Part shown: in pieces, positions 1 to 13,290 of the stretch
How positions within the stretch are numbered: the stretch's first letter is position 1
Layout of the letters: each line of letters starts with the position of its first letter
DNA from: Plasmodium brasilianum
Lineage: Eukaryota > Apicomplexa > Aconoidasida > Haemosporida > Plasmodiidae
Length of the DNA: 64,000 nt
NCBI RefSeq assembly: GCF_023973825.1
Contig: NC_090120.1
Location: 1,454,501 to 1,518,500, forward strand
Direction of reading: 5' to 3'
Program-made: the position numbers and the translations under genes
The notes under the pieces: generated by a model
Seen by the model: the letters and a program-made list of their open reading frames with translations, nothing else
What the model was told of the DNA's origin: nothing
Database searches by the model: none

Positions 1-262
1 TCTGTAGGTACATATAAGCATACACTTATAATAGACTAAAAAATTAACTAGTCTGATTGCATAAATATCATTGCTAATTATTTCTCTTCACGTATTTTTC
101 TTCATTTGTTTTTCATTGATCTCGTCTGTTTTCGTTTTTGTTTTTGTTTCTGTTTCTGTAGCAGTAAACCAACATATCATCCAATTTATGAAATAATAAT
201 TCGAAGACGTAAACATATAACAAATATTATTTGAAATATTAACACTCTTCTAATTAGACAAG

Positions 263-293
<31 letters not shown>

Positions 294-903
294 ACATTAC
301 AATACATCACATTATATGGTATTATACTACGTTACTAATTGTTCTAGCCATTTGGATTATCCAATTTTGGTTCATTATTAATTTTGACTGTTATATTTTG
401 GCTTATGAGCAGCATTTATTACTATTTCTTTTGTTCTTTTATTCGTTTGTCTATTTATATATCTGTTTATTCATGTATTTTCCCGTTTTTTTGTTTGTTT
501 ATTTGTATTTTTTTTTTTTTTTTTTTTTTATTCTTTTGTTCTGTCGTGAATATTTTGTTTAAATTACAAATTTGTCACTTTCGTTTTTTTCCTCAATTCT
601 GTTCTCTTCAAATTGTTAAGTGCTTTACTTAAAGTTAAGAATTTACTTATGCACACACATTCATGCGCACTTATGTAAGCACGTACGTATACACATACAT
701 ACACCCATACATACCCTCATATATATTCGTCATTTCAAAAACTCTACATTTTTCCTATTTTGTATTTTCAAACATACATATATACATATATATATACATA
801 TATATATATGTATGCGTGCATAAACGACCAGTTATCACTTTCCCTTTTTCTTCATAACATCCTTGGTGCGTAGTTAAATAAAAGTTGTTGTCACAATTGC
901 AAA
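1..903. other. Intergenic / 5' flank of the first gene
   Basis: A/T-rich non-coding DNA with a poly(A) run near 267-290, a poly(T) run near 510-529 and a short (AT/AC)n microsatellite around 770-815. The open frames here are hydrophobic or His/Tyr/Ile-rich translations of microsatellite DNA and have no coding character. It presumably contains the 5' UTR and promoter of the gene starting at 904. Confidence 0.6.
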
Positions 904-3900
904 ATGAATTCAGAGTTAGCACCCACTCATCAAGTAAATAAAAGCGCGGATGAAAAATCGTTCGAAGGTAAAGAATATTTTTCTGTTTTTTCTGATTATT
1001 TAATATTAATTAAGAATAACGAAACACCACTGTTACATTGCAAATCAGAATTATTTATGCACGACAAATATAATATGAACTGTTCAGAAAAAAAAAAAAA
1101 TTTCGATCATGTAAATTATGAACTAGATAGCTATAATTCAGGAAAAGTTGGAAGCAAGAAAAAAATTGATGTGTGCAAAGGTGTAAGTTGTACAATGGAT
1201 AACTTCTTGAAAGAACCGGAAAAGGACTGCAGTGGTTTAGAGAAAATTCTAAACAATGAAGTACAAGTAGAAGTGAAAGAAAGGAAAGATGAGGAGGGGC
1301 AGGCGCAGGAGCAGGAAGGGCAAGAAAACGAGGAAGATGCAAAAAAAGAGGAAGAAAAAGAAAAAATAGAAGAAGAAACAGAAAAAAAAGAGGAAGAAAC
1401 AGAAAAAAAAGAGGAAGAAACAGAAAAAAAAGAGGAAGAAATAGAAAAAAAAGAGGAAGAAACAGAAAAAAAAGAGGAAGAAATAGAAAAAAAAGAGGAA
1501 GAAACAGAAAAAAAAGAGGAAGAAATAGAAAAAAAAGAGGAAGAAACAGAAAAAGAAAACTATTTTGAAGAATTAAAGTACAATTTAAAAAAAGTGGAAC
1601 ATATAACAACATCAAAGGAAAAGGAGCAAACAAAAGAGAATGACAAAATATATGATTTAAAAATAAATGGAAATAATGATTTTCATAATGAACAGAGTTA
1701 CTTAACACTTGGAAAGGGCAATTGTCCAGTTGGTGAGAGCAATAAAATACTAAATGATAGTAATAATATAAAATATTCCCCGTTAAATAAACAAAAATAC
1801 GTCCTGGTTCATAGTAATGAGCATGTACATAATCTTTCGAGTAATTCCACTCATATAGACAGTTCAGAAATATTCTGCTCTAAGAGCGTGAATGAGGACA
1901 GTATTAAAGATGCATCTTTTCCACATTCTGCAAGCGAGACAAATTGGTTAGAAATGAACAGCAGTTATATTATCAACTGTAGTAAAGAATGTAAAAGGGA
2001 AAAAAGTTTTAATAAAACCCCTAATGGTGGAAGTATAAATGAAGAATGTACCATGGATAAAGGGAAACCCAGTCCTCACAAACGTATCAATGATGAAATT
2101 AGAGTATTAACTCTTCCAGAAAAAGATAAAATAAAATTGATGAAAAATGATTCTGCACACAAAACGGAAATGGGTAGCACACAGATGCAGAAGAATGAAA
2201 GGGACGAGGGAAATAAAGAAGAAAGCGCCCAGGAAGTAGTAGAGAGTAGAAATATCGAGGAAGAGTATAGCAATAACGAAGAAGAGGGTAGCAATAACGA
2301 AGAAGAGAGTAGAAATATCGAGAAAGAGTATAGCAATAACGAAGATGAGAGTAGCAATAACGAAGATGAGAGTAGCAATAACGAAGATGAGAGTAGCAAT
2401 AACGAAGAAGAGAGTAGCAATAACGAAGAAGAGAGTAGCAATAACGAAGAAGAGAGTAGCAATAACGAAGAAGAGAGTAGCAATAACGAAGAAGAGAGTA
2501 GCAATAACGAAGAAGAGAGTAGCAATGACGAAGAAGAGAGTAGCAATGACGAAGAAGAATATAAGGAAGAGGGGGTGGAGATTCCGACTAGACGCTCTAT
2601 TAGTGAACGGGGGAAAAAAGAAGCTAGTGATGAAAAAAACAATAGCTCAGGTCAGGAAGAAGAAAAGAAATATGTAAAGGCAATGCAAAAGGGAGAAGAT
2701 TTCCATAATAACTGTGAGAACAGTGAGGAGGAAAAACAAAGCATGAGTCTAACATCAACAAACACAAATCCGAATTGTTCTAAAAGGAAACCTATTGACA
2801 CGGATAACTTGAATGATGAGAGATATACAGGTTCTATTTATAATGAAAAGATAAAGAATAATTTAAGGACAAAAGGAAAAACGGATGAGGAGGTGAGCAA
2901 ATATAATTATAATTTACATTTATTTAATGAAATTTTAAAATATAAAGATCAGTTACATTATGTTCACGATAAAGGACTAGCAGAAGCGGAAGAAGAGGCA
3001 GAAATATTTTCGCAAAGTTTTTCGAAAAGCTGTTCAGAAAAGTGTGCAAAAAATGCTCGTGTACAGGTAAATAAAAAGATAAATGAGAATAAAAATAATT
3101 TTAAGGAAAATGAAATAAATAGTAATACTTCCAAACTAAGTGCAACAGGAAATACAAATCTGTGGTGTAATCATAATATATTCAGTAAAGAAACATACAC
3201 ATGTGGGTGTGAGAAAGCAGAAGGAGGTGAGGAGTTACACTGTTCTGTTTATAACACGTTAAGCAGTAGTAAAGATTCCAAGTTGAACTACCATCCCCCC
3301 TTAAATGATAATCATACTGACGATCCTGATGGTGTGTATAGCCGAAGTAGCAGTTGCGAAAGCCACAGTAGCAGTAGTCATAGTAACAGACGCTACAGTA
3401 GTAGCCACAACTGTGATAATAGTTCTTCCATTGATGTAAAGAGGAATGAGGTGGATGAGGTGGATGAAGAAGAGAAACAGGGAAAGTCTATGAAGTTACT
3501 GAGAAGAGAGAAGCACAACAAACATAATAATTTACCCATAGGAAAACAAAAACCAGTTACCATAAATGTTAAAAGGAAAGTAGACATACATTTTAAAAAC
3601 ATTTATTTTGTAAAGTACAAGCACATTAAATGTGTAGTTACGAACAATTCTGGACTTGTTGTGCACTCTTTCATTTTTTATAAAAACTCATTTAACGTAG
3701 ATAAAGAAGATAATTTTTATAAAATATATAATAAAAATAAAGAAAATTTTAATTCTCACAAATATGAAGATATTACAGGCATATTAAAAGAACTAAAGAA
3801 AATAATAACTACTAACGTAACTTTTCAACTTACATTTAATGCTCAGATTGTTGACGGGAAAACAGAAGTACCCTCGTCAGAGGTAATATTGGCAAAGCTT

Positions 3901-6900
3901 GCAAGCGTTTACATATATGCTGTTACGCAACTTTGTTTTATTTATTCATTGGTTTCGTTCTTTCGTTTTAATTTTTCTTTCTTTTCTTTCTTTTTTTTCG
4001 TTTTAATTTTTCTTTCTTTTCTTTCTTTTTTTTCGTTTTAATTTTTCTTTCTTTTTTTTCTTTTCTTTTCTCTTTTTTATTTTATTATATTTTTTAGCTT
4101 ATATTTTATTTTATTTATCTTATTTATTTTATTTTTTTTTTTTTTACTCCCTTAAAACTGTTTAAAATGGTTCTAATTGCGTTTCCCCATTTATGTTAAT
4201 TACCCCCCGCCCCTCTCACACTAACTCCTTTTTCGTTTTCACTACTTATGCCAGTTTTACAGATTAAGTTTTTACGGAATTGAAGAAATACCAATAATAG
4301 AAGAGGAAAATAAATCGAAGGGAGAGAAGAAGAATGGAGCAAAAGAAAACACGAATAAGACAAAACTGGGAAAGAGTGGAATGGTAGAAGGAAAAAAATT
4401 GAACATAGAAATGGATAGTAGCAAATTGCCATGTGAACCAACTGCATGCAGCAGCTTGTCACAGAGCGCCACAGATGTCAACAAGCTGAGTAGTAAGACA
4501 GTGGTAAAAAATTCCTATATAGGATTCACTATACTTCATCTAAAGTATATGCAGCAAATGCAAGAGGAGGGGTACATACACTTGAACATTTCCGATAAAA
4601 AAAAAGAAAATTGTAATTTTATGAAAAATTACAATAATAAGGAGGTGCAGCAGGGGATGGAGCAAAAGAAGGAGCAAAGAAAGGAGCAGATAATAGAACA
4701 GGGGACGAAGCAGCAGACTAAAAGTCAGTATGCTTACATCTTGGATGACAAAATAAATGAAAACATTCCTACCTCCAATCTAAGCTATGCTGAAAAAATG
4801 GGTATGTTATATAAACTTTTGTTTAATCATAGTTTAGATGTGTACTCCCAAAAAGTGTTCTTAGCATACCGATTTCTACCACACTATGGGGAGAAAAGGG
4901 GAAAGAAGTGGAGGGAGAAGGAACAGGGAAAACAGGCGGAAAAGGAGGAAAATGAGAAAAAGGCGGATGAAACAAAAAATGAAGCATCCCCCGGACAAAA
5001 AGTAGCCCCCAAACCAAGGAATATAACATATGAACACATTTTACAAATTGTTCAAAAGAACAATTATGCGAACAGTTCAAATATTAAAAAGACTTTACAA
5101 CTGTGTTTACAAAACTATTATAAAAGGTGTTCTCAGTCTATGTATCACCACGCTAGTCTTTCTCTATTTGAACAAAGAGGAAAAGAATGTGTAACAGAAA
5201 AATATGCATCTATTAAAAATGAGGATAGAGATAAAGCTCCAACCATTTTGGGTTATCCGAATAACGTACAAGTTGATAACACTTTTTCGAAAAATCACAA
5301 TTTTGAAAAAAATTTCTTCATTAATCATGCCCAAGAAGAAGCACAGCAAGAGAGGGAAGAACAAGTAAAGGATAGAGTGGAGGGAAGGAAAGAGACCAAC
5401 GTAGAGATAGAAACATATAAAGAAGTAGTGTCAGAGATGGAAGAGTTAGAGTACAATAAAATGAAGAGATACTGGGCAGAACACATGGATGAGTTACTCC
5501 AATTGGATGAGCATTGTGATATTCACGAAGGGGTAAGAAGTCAACTCATGGACATCCTTTGCAAAAATGTAGATAGTAGGAATAAAAAAATAGAAAGCAT
5601 GCAAAGCATTATACATAAATATACAATTGGAATTAATGACTATTTTGATTTCATTGAATATACTAGAAATAATCGCATATACGAAATTTACGAAGAAAAT
5701 AAAAAATTAAAAAATTTTCTAAAAGACTCAAGTATCTTTTTTATTGATGCATTAATAGATAGTCACCATGAAATACAAAAGTTAAAACACAGTATTAAAA
5801 ATGTCAACATTTTATATAATAAAGAAAAAATGAATAACTGCCAAAAAGTGAATAACTCTCAAAAAGTGAATAATTGTCAAAAAGTGAATAGTCAAAAAAT
5901 GAATAACTCTCAAAAAGTGAATAATTGTCAAGATAGAGTTTTGCAAAATGATCTGTATTACCCAGTTGATACATTAAATAAAGAAAATTCCATTTTTCAA
6001 AGTATAATTAGTAATGCTACCCCACTCAACAAATTACATACTACAGATACCACAACAAGTGGTGTTAATTACAAAGACGATTATTATCGAGATGGAAGCA
6101 ATCAAAGTAAAAGATACAACAAAATACAAAAGAGCGGAAATTATTGCACTAGTAATTATAGTCTAAATAAAAGTTTTCCTCATTTTTACCTCAAAAGGGG
6201 AAAGAGCTTGGTCATGCCATATGATCCTGCTGATAATGATGAAAATAAAGAAAAAAAATTGAGCAACAGTCTTTTTCATAAGAAAGGGTATATAGGTGGT
6301 AGGGAAATAATGACTGAGTACTTACTTAACGGAGGAGTAACTCTAAAAAATAAAAAAAAAGAAAAACATTTTACTAAATCAATGGAAAAGTTGAAATTAC
6401 CAAAAACATTTCGATCTTTTAACTTGTGCGAAGAAAAATGTAGTACTCCTAATCCTTGTGGTAGCGAACGTTACGGTTGTGTGCAAAAGAGGGGAAAGAG
6501 CTCCCTTTCCTACACGTGCCAATTATGGAAAAACAAAAATTTCGTTAACTCCGCACCATGGGGTAGCGAACAAAGCAGGAGAAATAACAATAGCAACAAG
6601 AGCCTCTGCAGCGGGAGCAACTTTGCCGATGGTAGTCATGATAACGGCCTTAGCAGTGTGTCAAAAATTTGTCAAACGGCCAAAAACGAATGTTTAAGAA
6701 TATATTCTGACCAAGTCAGGCAAAATAGAAGTGTACAAGGGGGGGACAAAATATATGGAAATAATTCCATAAAAAGTAGCATAAAAGATAGTACAAAAAG
6801 TCGTACAAAAAGTCGTACAAAAAGTAGTACAAAAAGTAGTACAAAAGGTAGTACAAAAAGTAGTACAAAAAGTAGTACAAAAAGTAGTACAAAAAGTAGA

Positions 6901-8694
6901 ATGAAAGAGGAGTGTGATTTTGTAGAAGAGCCGAGCGATAAATGCATATATAGTAAAACAAGCACATTGGAGTGCAATACGGATAAGATGAAAAGTCGAT
7001 CTTTAAGTGGGAACGCATATTTACAGGAGCGTAATCCCAGTAGTTTCGTAAATTCAAGCAACAACGAAATGAAAAAAAAAAAAAAAAAAAATAAAAATAA
7101 GTATGTAAATAACTCAAAAAATAAGGTTATGATGTTATCACGTGCTTATAGCGGGAACTCCATTCCTTCTAGTACCTCTATGATTGGGAGTTATTGTAAA
7201 AAGGTAAATTCTAAAGGGGAAACAAAACATACTTTTATAAGTAGACACGATAAAAACAGAGCCGCTGAAGATTATAGGTTTACCAGTACTACTGGTGAGG
7301 AGAATGCGAAACATGAAAATTTTCAGAATAGTAAGAATATGAACAAAAATGCTAGTGATATATCTAAAAGTTGCAGTCATACAGAGAGTAACAACATTAG
7401 GAATGCCCATAATTCTAATAGCAGTAATAAAACATACGCATTAATTCTATCCAATGAGAATGTAATAAAGGAGTATAATACGTACCGTGTAAATAATCTG
7501 AACATCAACTTAAATAAAAAGAGTATTAGAAAGGAAAAAAATAATTATGATACAAGTGAAATATTAAAAAAGGAATTTTTTCAAAATGATGTAATAGCTC
7601 CAGCGAAAAAAGAAAATCATCATTTACTTAAAATGAACAGTCTTATTATAGATAAAGTAAACAGTTCCACAATGACTGAGAATAACATGAATACTCATAG
7701 CAATGGGAAAAAGGAAAATACAGAAAAAAAGTGCAAAATGTCTCAAATGGGCAAAATATCTCAAATGGGAAAAATATCTCAAAAGGGCAAAATATCTCAA
7801 ATGGGTAAAATATCCCAAATGGGTAAAATAGCCAATGTAAAAAAAGTACCAAACGCACAGATATCTGAAGGTGAAGCAAAAATGCTATCTAGACGTGAAC
7901 AGGACAAAGATATCGGCAGCAATTTTGAAATAGCCAACTTCAAGTATTTGAAAAAGAACGGTGAAGCGGAAATTACTGGTATTAGCGGTATTAGCGGTAT
8001 TGGCGGTATTAGCGGTATTAGCGGTATTAGCGGTATTGGCGGTATTAGCGGTATTAGCGGTATTGGCGGTATTAGCGGTACTAGCGGTACTAGCGGTATT
8101 AGCGGTATTAGCGGTATTAGTGGCAGTAACAGAGATAGCCGAAGTAGTCTTATCAGAAGGGTTAGCAATAGCCTCAGTCACAACAATATTAATTTGAAAA
8201 AAGAATACATAGAAGGTTTAGTATCCTCGTACGATGATTGTATCTCAAGCGGGAATGCGAATGGAAATAGTGAACGGGGTACATTACACAATGCGCAGAA
8301 GCAAAATGGGGGGAAAAAATATACAAACACGAAAATAAGTAGCAGCTCACAGTTAAATGAGAAGAGCTCAAACAATGATATTAATGCTATAAAAAAAATA
8401 ATTGATTACAATGTGACAAGGCAGGATAAATTTACCTTACACAATAGTGAAGAAAAAAATGCTGTTCTAAAAAATATTAATAACAATGGCAAACTAAAGT
8501 CAAACATTATTGTTAACGAAAAAAAAGATAATAAAAATGTAGGGAATACTAGTAAAATGATAGAAATAGAAAAAAATAAAAACAAATATTCACAGGACGC
8601 TTATATTTTAGATATCATAAATAAAAATTTGAGTAAGTCTTTCAATCAGCTTGACAAGATAAAGAGGAAAATGAATAAACATTTGGTCGTTTAA
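904..8694 (+). CDS. Large low-complexity protein with a probable NT-C2 (EEIG1/FAM102-type) domain
   Basis: Two exons are inferred: 904-3882 and 4255-8694, joined in phase 0 (donor GAG|GTAATA, acceptor CCAG|TTTTAC), giving 2,471 residues. The intron is pyrimidine-rich. Residues about 880-1110 form the only compact region. It starts near VDIHFKNIYF, continues through VTFQLTFNAQI, crosses the splice junction into FYRLSFYGIEE, and ends at YIGFTILHLKY and GYIHLNIS. This order resembles the N-terminal C2 domain of EEIG1/FAM102 and EHBP1 proteins (strand, 'F.F...', 'Y.LS', then 'GF..L.L'), which are membrane-associated adaptors. The rest is low complexity: Glu/Lys repeats at about 153-217, NNEEESS-type repeats at about 450-552, TKSS repeats at about 1836-1876, MGKISQ repeats at about 2154-2185 and Gly-Ile-Ser repeats at about 2234-2285. 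No signal peptide or membrane segment is visible. The gene model is firm; the domain call is inference. Confidence 0.75.
1360..1555 (+). repeat. In-frame Glu/Lys tandem repeat
   Basis: About nine copies of a 21-bp unit encode seven-residue variants of EEETEKK / EEEIEKK in the first exon of the NT-C2-like gene. The period is a multiple of three and the frame is kept. The reverse strand is also open here, which is a by-product of the repeat. Confidence 0.85.
2252..2562 (+). repeat. In-frame SSNNEEE / SSNNEDE tandem repeat
   Basis: A 21-bp unit repeated more than a dozen times encodes SSNNEEE with local variants: N to D at the 3' end, E to D at the 5' end, and RNIE at the 5' edge. The variants cluster in neighbouring copies, which points to recent unequal exchange or slippage. 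Confidence 0.85.
7970..8130 (+). repeat. 9-bp Gly-Ile-Ser repeat
   Basis: Near-perfect repetition of ggtattagc with occasional ggtattggc and ggtactagc variants encodes (Gly-Ile-Ser/Gly)n at residues about 2234-2285 of the NT-C2-like protein. It is unusually glycine-rich and G/C-rich for this genome. Confidence 0.85.
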
Positions 8695-9391
8695 CGTTCT
8701 ACATATCTGCAGCGTAATTTGCGCAAATTGCCAGTAGCTCATCACACAGGAGGAGGTGTATACATAGACATGTATTAATATGTATTAATATATATCATTC
8801 ATGTACATCTGCGGGTGTATGTAGCATAGTATTGTTAAAACATCACAACAAGTTTTCATCTCTCCGCCCAGTTCTTATCACATTATATCATATCATATAA
8901 TATCATGTAATATCCCTTTTTTTTTTTTTCTGGTCATGCTATTTAGTAACACTGCACACATTTCTTTTTTCTTTTTTCTTTTTTTTTTTTTTTTTTTTTT
9001 GTTTTTTATTTCCATCCATTTTTTCTTTTATTCCACTTCATATATAATACATGTGTATTTTATTTCGCTCCTTTACAATATATGAATAATTTGTAAATAG
9101 GACCTTATATAAGTAAAAGCATACTACTACGTTACTACAAGTATGTATAATTTTATAAGCATCTTTCATTCTTTTTGCTCTTCATTTCAGTCGCCTGTTG
9201 CGTTATATTACACTATTACATTATTAAAATATATATTTTCGTATCTTTATAATCTTATATTTCCAAATTTTTATGTTCATATTTTTATTTTCACAGACTT
9301 CTATTTTTTCATAATTTTTCAATTTTTTTCTGTACTATTATTTAAATAGAGAGTGTATTTTTTTTTTCTATTAATATTATAAACTTAATTC

Positions 9392-9459
<68 letters not shown>

Positions 9460-10606
9460 GAAAAATGTTATCATAGAAACGAAATAAATCGCGAAATTGG
9501 AATGGGCTACAAATTTACAAAACGTGGATCTTTTATCTTTAATGCTTAATTTTTACTGTTTTATATTTTATCATTTATATTTTATCATTTATATTTTATC
9601 ATTTATGTTTTATCATTTATGTTTTATCATTTATGTTTTATCATTTATATCTTTCATATTTTATCTTTTTTCCTTTATCCTTTAGATTGTATTTTTTTTT
9701 TTTTTTTGTGCGTTTCAATGTATAATTCGTAGAAATGAAATTTCGGTATACTATTGATGTATGCTTAGGTGAAAAAAAAAATAAACAAGCACAAATTTGT
9801 ACATTATACGTACATACATATATACATTATACGTACATACATATATACATTATACGTACATACATATATACATTATACGTACATACATATATACATTATA
9901 CGTACATACATATATACATTATACGTACATACATATATACATTATGCGTACATACATATATACATTTATGTACATACATATATACATTATACGTACATAC
10001 ATGTATACATTTACATATATACATGTATAATATATAAAGATATATTATATTACCCCATTTGGAAGCGTACATTTTTACTTCCCTTTATTTTGCAATTTCG
10101 CCGTTTTGTTATTTCACCGTTTTGATATTTCACCGTTTTGATATTTTGTGTTCTCTATTTTTTTGGGCTCTTTTTCTCGCCCATAAATCTTAGAAACAAT
10201 TTGAAGGAGAAAGGAAAAAACAGATCTACCCCTTCGTGCTTAACATATAATTAACGACACATATATAAAAAATTTTCTGTAATTATTATCATCCCTTCGT
10301 TTATTCCTTGCTTCCTGCCTCCCTCTCTCCACCCTACATGTATGTAGCTTCACGAATGGGAAGGCAAACAAATTGCAATGTGGTCTGCGTAGCTCGTGTC
10401 CAAAAGTGAAAAAAAAAAAAATAAAAAAAATAATAAAATTACATTGCAAAAATAAGCAAAACAATAATGGTTAATAATTGATGCTACTTTTGTGGAAGTA
10501 TTATCGTGTCGTTCTAACATTCTAGCGCTCACATATTCTTCCAACTATATAGCAGACCTTTTTTTTTTTTTTTTTTTTTTTTTTTTCAAGCCATTACAAT
10601 AAAAAG
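8695..10606. other. Intergenic region with poly(T) and a 23-bp tandem array
   Basis: This is non-coding DNA between the NT-C2-like gene and SF3A3. It holds poly(T) runs at about 8979-9000 and about 9399-9454, a loose 14-15-bp T-rich repeat at about 9556-9645, and a well-ordered 23-bp array at 9801-9980 (listed separately). The Tyr/Ile/His open frames over the array are repeat translations open in all three frames. Confidence 0.7.
9801..9980. repeat. 23-bp tandem array
   Basis: About eight copies of a 23-bp unit that starts acattatacgtacatacat, with single-base variants in the last copies. The period is not a multiple of three, and the array lies upstream of SF3A3. Confidence 0.85.
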
Positions 10607-12469
10607 ATGGCGCAATTTTTAATTGAGCAAATACGATACATACACGAAGAAATTGAATTAATAGAGAAGGCAATAGCAGAACTGATTGAAGAGAAGGTAA
10701 AGAACAGTAAGAAAAGTATTTTGTATGATTACTCCATAAATTATTTAGTGGAAAAAGTGCAAAAGAAATCAAAACTGTTGTTGCAATATTATAATGATGA
10801 AGACAATTTAAAAAAAGAAGAGATGCAATTTATATCTGGAAAAACAAATGATGAGAAGAATGATGTGTGGAAAAATTATTACGAGAGAATTAAATATGTT
10901 AAAGATTATCATAAAAAAACAAATATTAAAAAGATCGAAATTAAGAGTTACAAGTTATATAAAAATGAAGCCTTAAAAAATAATAATTTGAAGGAACTTT
11001 TTTCACCTTTAGAAAAAAAAGGAAAATATATGGACATGAGTAAATTTTACAATGATTTTATAAATATCAAAAAGATTAAAGAATTCCGCATGAACATGTT
11101 TAGAAAGAAGGAAATGATTAACCGGAAAAAAAAAAGCGTATCTACCAAAGGAGGAGGCGCTAATAGTGTAAACAACAATAGTGGAGGTACTCATAACGGA
11201 AGCGGAAACGACGTAGTTCCAAATAATGATGGTGCAAACGAGAACAACTGCACGAGCAGGAGCAAACATAGCAGCACAACACGCTTGAACGAATTCAAGG
11301 AAATGGACCTAGTAACCTATTTGCATAATTTTACGAGGTTTTACTACATTCCAAGATATTGCAAATACAGAAATGAAGAATACAAAAATTATTTACAAAA
11401 CTTGTTACATTATTTGATGACGTTTTTTCAAAAAATCAATATACTTGTGGATTGTCAAAAAACGTTTGCACAATATGAAAAAAGCTTTAATGAAAAATTT
11501 GAAAATAAAGAAATAAAACAATGGGAAAAATTTACTTATGATTTAGATAACTATTGTAATATTAACGATAAGTTATATGCATCGGAAGGGACCTATAAAT
11601 GCTATCTGAAAAGTAAAAATTATGACGACGATTTAAAGAAATATTTAAAAAAACAATATACAGTGGAACAATTACAAGAAATAAAAAAAAATATAGAAAT
11701 AGAGGATAAAGAAATGGCAAAATGGGAGTATTTAATTGAGCTTTACAAAAATATTTTAAATAAAAAATTTCAAAAAACTGTTGAGAACATACAAAGAAAA
11801 CAAGCTTTTACAATTGATGAAATACAAAAAAGAAAAAAAGCAGAAAAGAAAAATGAGCACCTGCTGAGTATAAAGGATGACATTCTGAATAGCAAAAATA
11901 ATGGTACTATAAATGGTAGTAGTATTACTAATAGTATCACTAATAATGGGATTAATTATGATCACACCATTGATGCTTGGCTTAATTTAAATTTATCAGC
12001 GTCCTCATCAGATTATGACTCTTCCGAATGCTCTGATGCAGGTAGTAATGAACAAGAAGAAGAAGAAGAAGAAAATGAGGATGAAAAACCTATTTACAAT
12101 CCTTTAAACTTACCATTAGGATATGATAATAAACCCATACCTTATTGGTTATATAAATTACATGGTCTTTCAAAAGAATATAAATGTGAAATATGCGGAA
12201 ATTATTCTTATTTCGGTAGAGCAATGTTCGAAAAACATTTCTACGAATGGAGGCATTCCTTCGGAATGAAATGCTTAAATATACCAAACACATTACACTT
12301 CAAAGAAATTACGAAAATTGAGGATGCATTAAATTTGTACGAAAAACTTAAAAAACAGACACAACTGAATATTTTTAAGCCTGACCAGGAAGTGGAGTGC
12401 GAAGATTCCAAGGGAAACGTTATGAACATAAAAGCCTATGACGATTTGAAAAGACAGGGCTTGCTCTAA
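10607..12469 (+). CDS. SF3A3: Splicing factor 3A subunit 3 (SF3a60/Prp9)
   Basis: A single-exon gene of 620 residues; the start ATGGCG directly follows an A-rich leader. SF3A3 is part of the SF3a complex of the U2 snRNP, which helps the U2 snRNP bind the branch point in the nucleus. The C-terminal C2H2/matrin-type zinc finger is clear: YKCEICGNYSY, then HFYEWRH, with Cys-x2-Cys and His-x5-His spacing at residues about 525-550. It is followed by the family's conserved tail (GMKCLNIPN, LHFKEIT, IEDALNLYEKL) and an end rich in charged residues. The N-terminal helical region (MAQFLIEQIRYIHEEIE) also fits. It is longer than the roughly 500-residue human protein because of Asn/Gly/Ser and acidic inserts near 180-225 and 450-490. 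Confidence 0.93.
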   Translation: MAQFLIEQIRYIHEEIELIEKAIAELIEEKVKNSKKSILYDYSINYLVEKVQKKSKLLLQYYNDEDNLKKEEMQFISGKTNDEKNDVWKNYYERIKYVKDYHKKTNIKKIEIKSYKLYKNEALKNNNLKELFSPLEKKGKYMDMSKFYNDFINIKKIKEFRMNMFRKKEMINRKKKSVSTKGGGANSVNNNSGGTHNGSGNDVVPNNDGANENNCTSRSKHSSTTRLNEFKEMDLVTYLHNFTRFYYIPRYCKYRNEEYKNYLQNLLHYLMTFFQKINILVDCQKTFAQYEKSFNEKFENKEIKQWEKFTYDLDNYCNINDKLYASEGTYKCYLKSKNYDDDLKKYLKKQYTVEQLQEIKKNIEIEDKEMAKWEYLIELYKNILNKKFQKTVENIQRKQAFTIDEIQKRKKAEKKNEHLLSIKDDILNSKNNGTINGSSITNSITNNGINYDHTIDAWLNLNLSASSSDYDSSECSDAGSNEQEEEEEENEDEKPIYNPLNLPLGYDNKPIPYWLYKLHGLSKEYKCEICGNYSYFGRAMFEKHFYEWRHSFGMKCLNIPNTLHFKEITKIEDALNLYEKLKKQTQLNIFKPDQEVECEDSKGNVMNIKAYDDLKRQGLL

Positions 12470-12549
12470 TTTATTGCGCTTAGTTTTTCACGCACACACA
12501 AAGTGTGAAGAGCGAGGCGGCATTGCTTCCCTCCCCGCGCGTTACTTTG

Positions 12550-12770
12550 TTTTATTTTGTTTATTCTGTTTATTTTGTTTATTCTGTTTATTTTGTTCAT
12601 TTCATTCATTTCGTTTTATTTTGTTCATTTCGTTCATTTCATTCATTTCGTTTTATTTTGTTCATTTCGTTTTATTTTGTTCATTTCGTTTTATTTTGTT
12701 CATTTCGTTCATTTCATTCATTTCGTTACATTTTGTTCATTTCGTTTCATTTTGTTATATTTTGTTTTAT
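12550..12770. repeat. Degenerate T-rich tandem array (TTTTGTTCATTTCG family)
   Basis: Imperfect repetition of blocks such as tttattttgttcatttcg, with periods near 10-18 bp, just 3' of SF3A3. All three plus frames are open and give Phe/Ile/Leu-rich peptides, which is a composition artefact. Confidence 0.75.
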
Positions 12771-13047
12771 TTCCTACTTACCTCCCTCTCACACACATAC
12801 ACATGCGCATACCCATGAAATAACGACGTCCCTTTTGTTGACATGCTTTTTCATTTATTGAAAGCACATTTGTTGTTATACTTATGTGCATCAATATATA
12901 AGTGTACATGTATTTACGTAATTATGCAATTACCCCTTTATTTCCCCACAGTTTTATACGTACATCGTAATTATTATTTTTTTTGCATATTTCAGAGAAT
13001 TGTTCTTTTGTGTTAATATGTGTATTTATATTTAGTTTTATTTCACC

Positions 13048-13290
13048 ATATTTCGTTTTACTTCTTCATATTTCGTTTTACTTCTTCATATATCGTTTTA
13101 CTTCTTCATATTTTGTTTTACTTCTTCATATTTCGTTTTACTTCTTCATATTTCGTTTTACTTCTTCATATTTCGTTTTACTTCTTCATATTTCGTTTTA
13201 CTTCTTCATATTTCGTTTTACTTCTTCATATTTCGTTTTACTTCTTCATATTTCGTTTTACTTCTTCACATTTTGTTTTATTTTGTTTAT
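13048..13290. repeat. 20-bp tandem array
   Basis: About twelve copies of the unit tttcgttttacttcttcata in perfect 20-bp register, so three copies fill each 60 bases. Only a few substitutions occur (tatcg and tttttg variants). It is intergenic. Confidence 0.9.

Noticed and set aside
1055..2642. Minus-strand Leu/Phe/Ser frames of 188-217 codons
   Set aside because: They are shadows of the Glu/Lys and Asn/Glu/Ser coding repeats on the plus strand.
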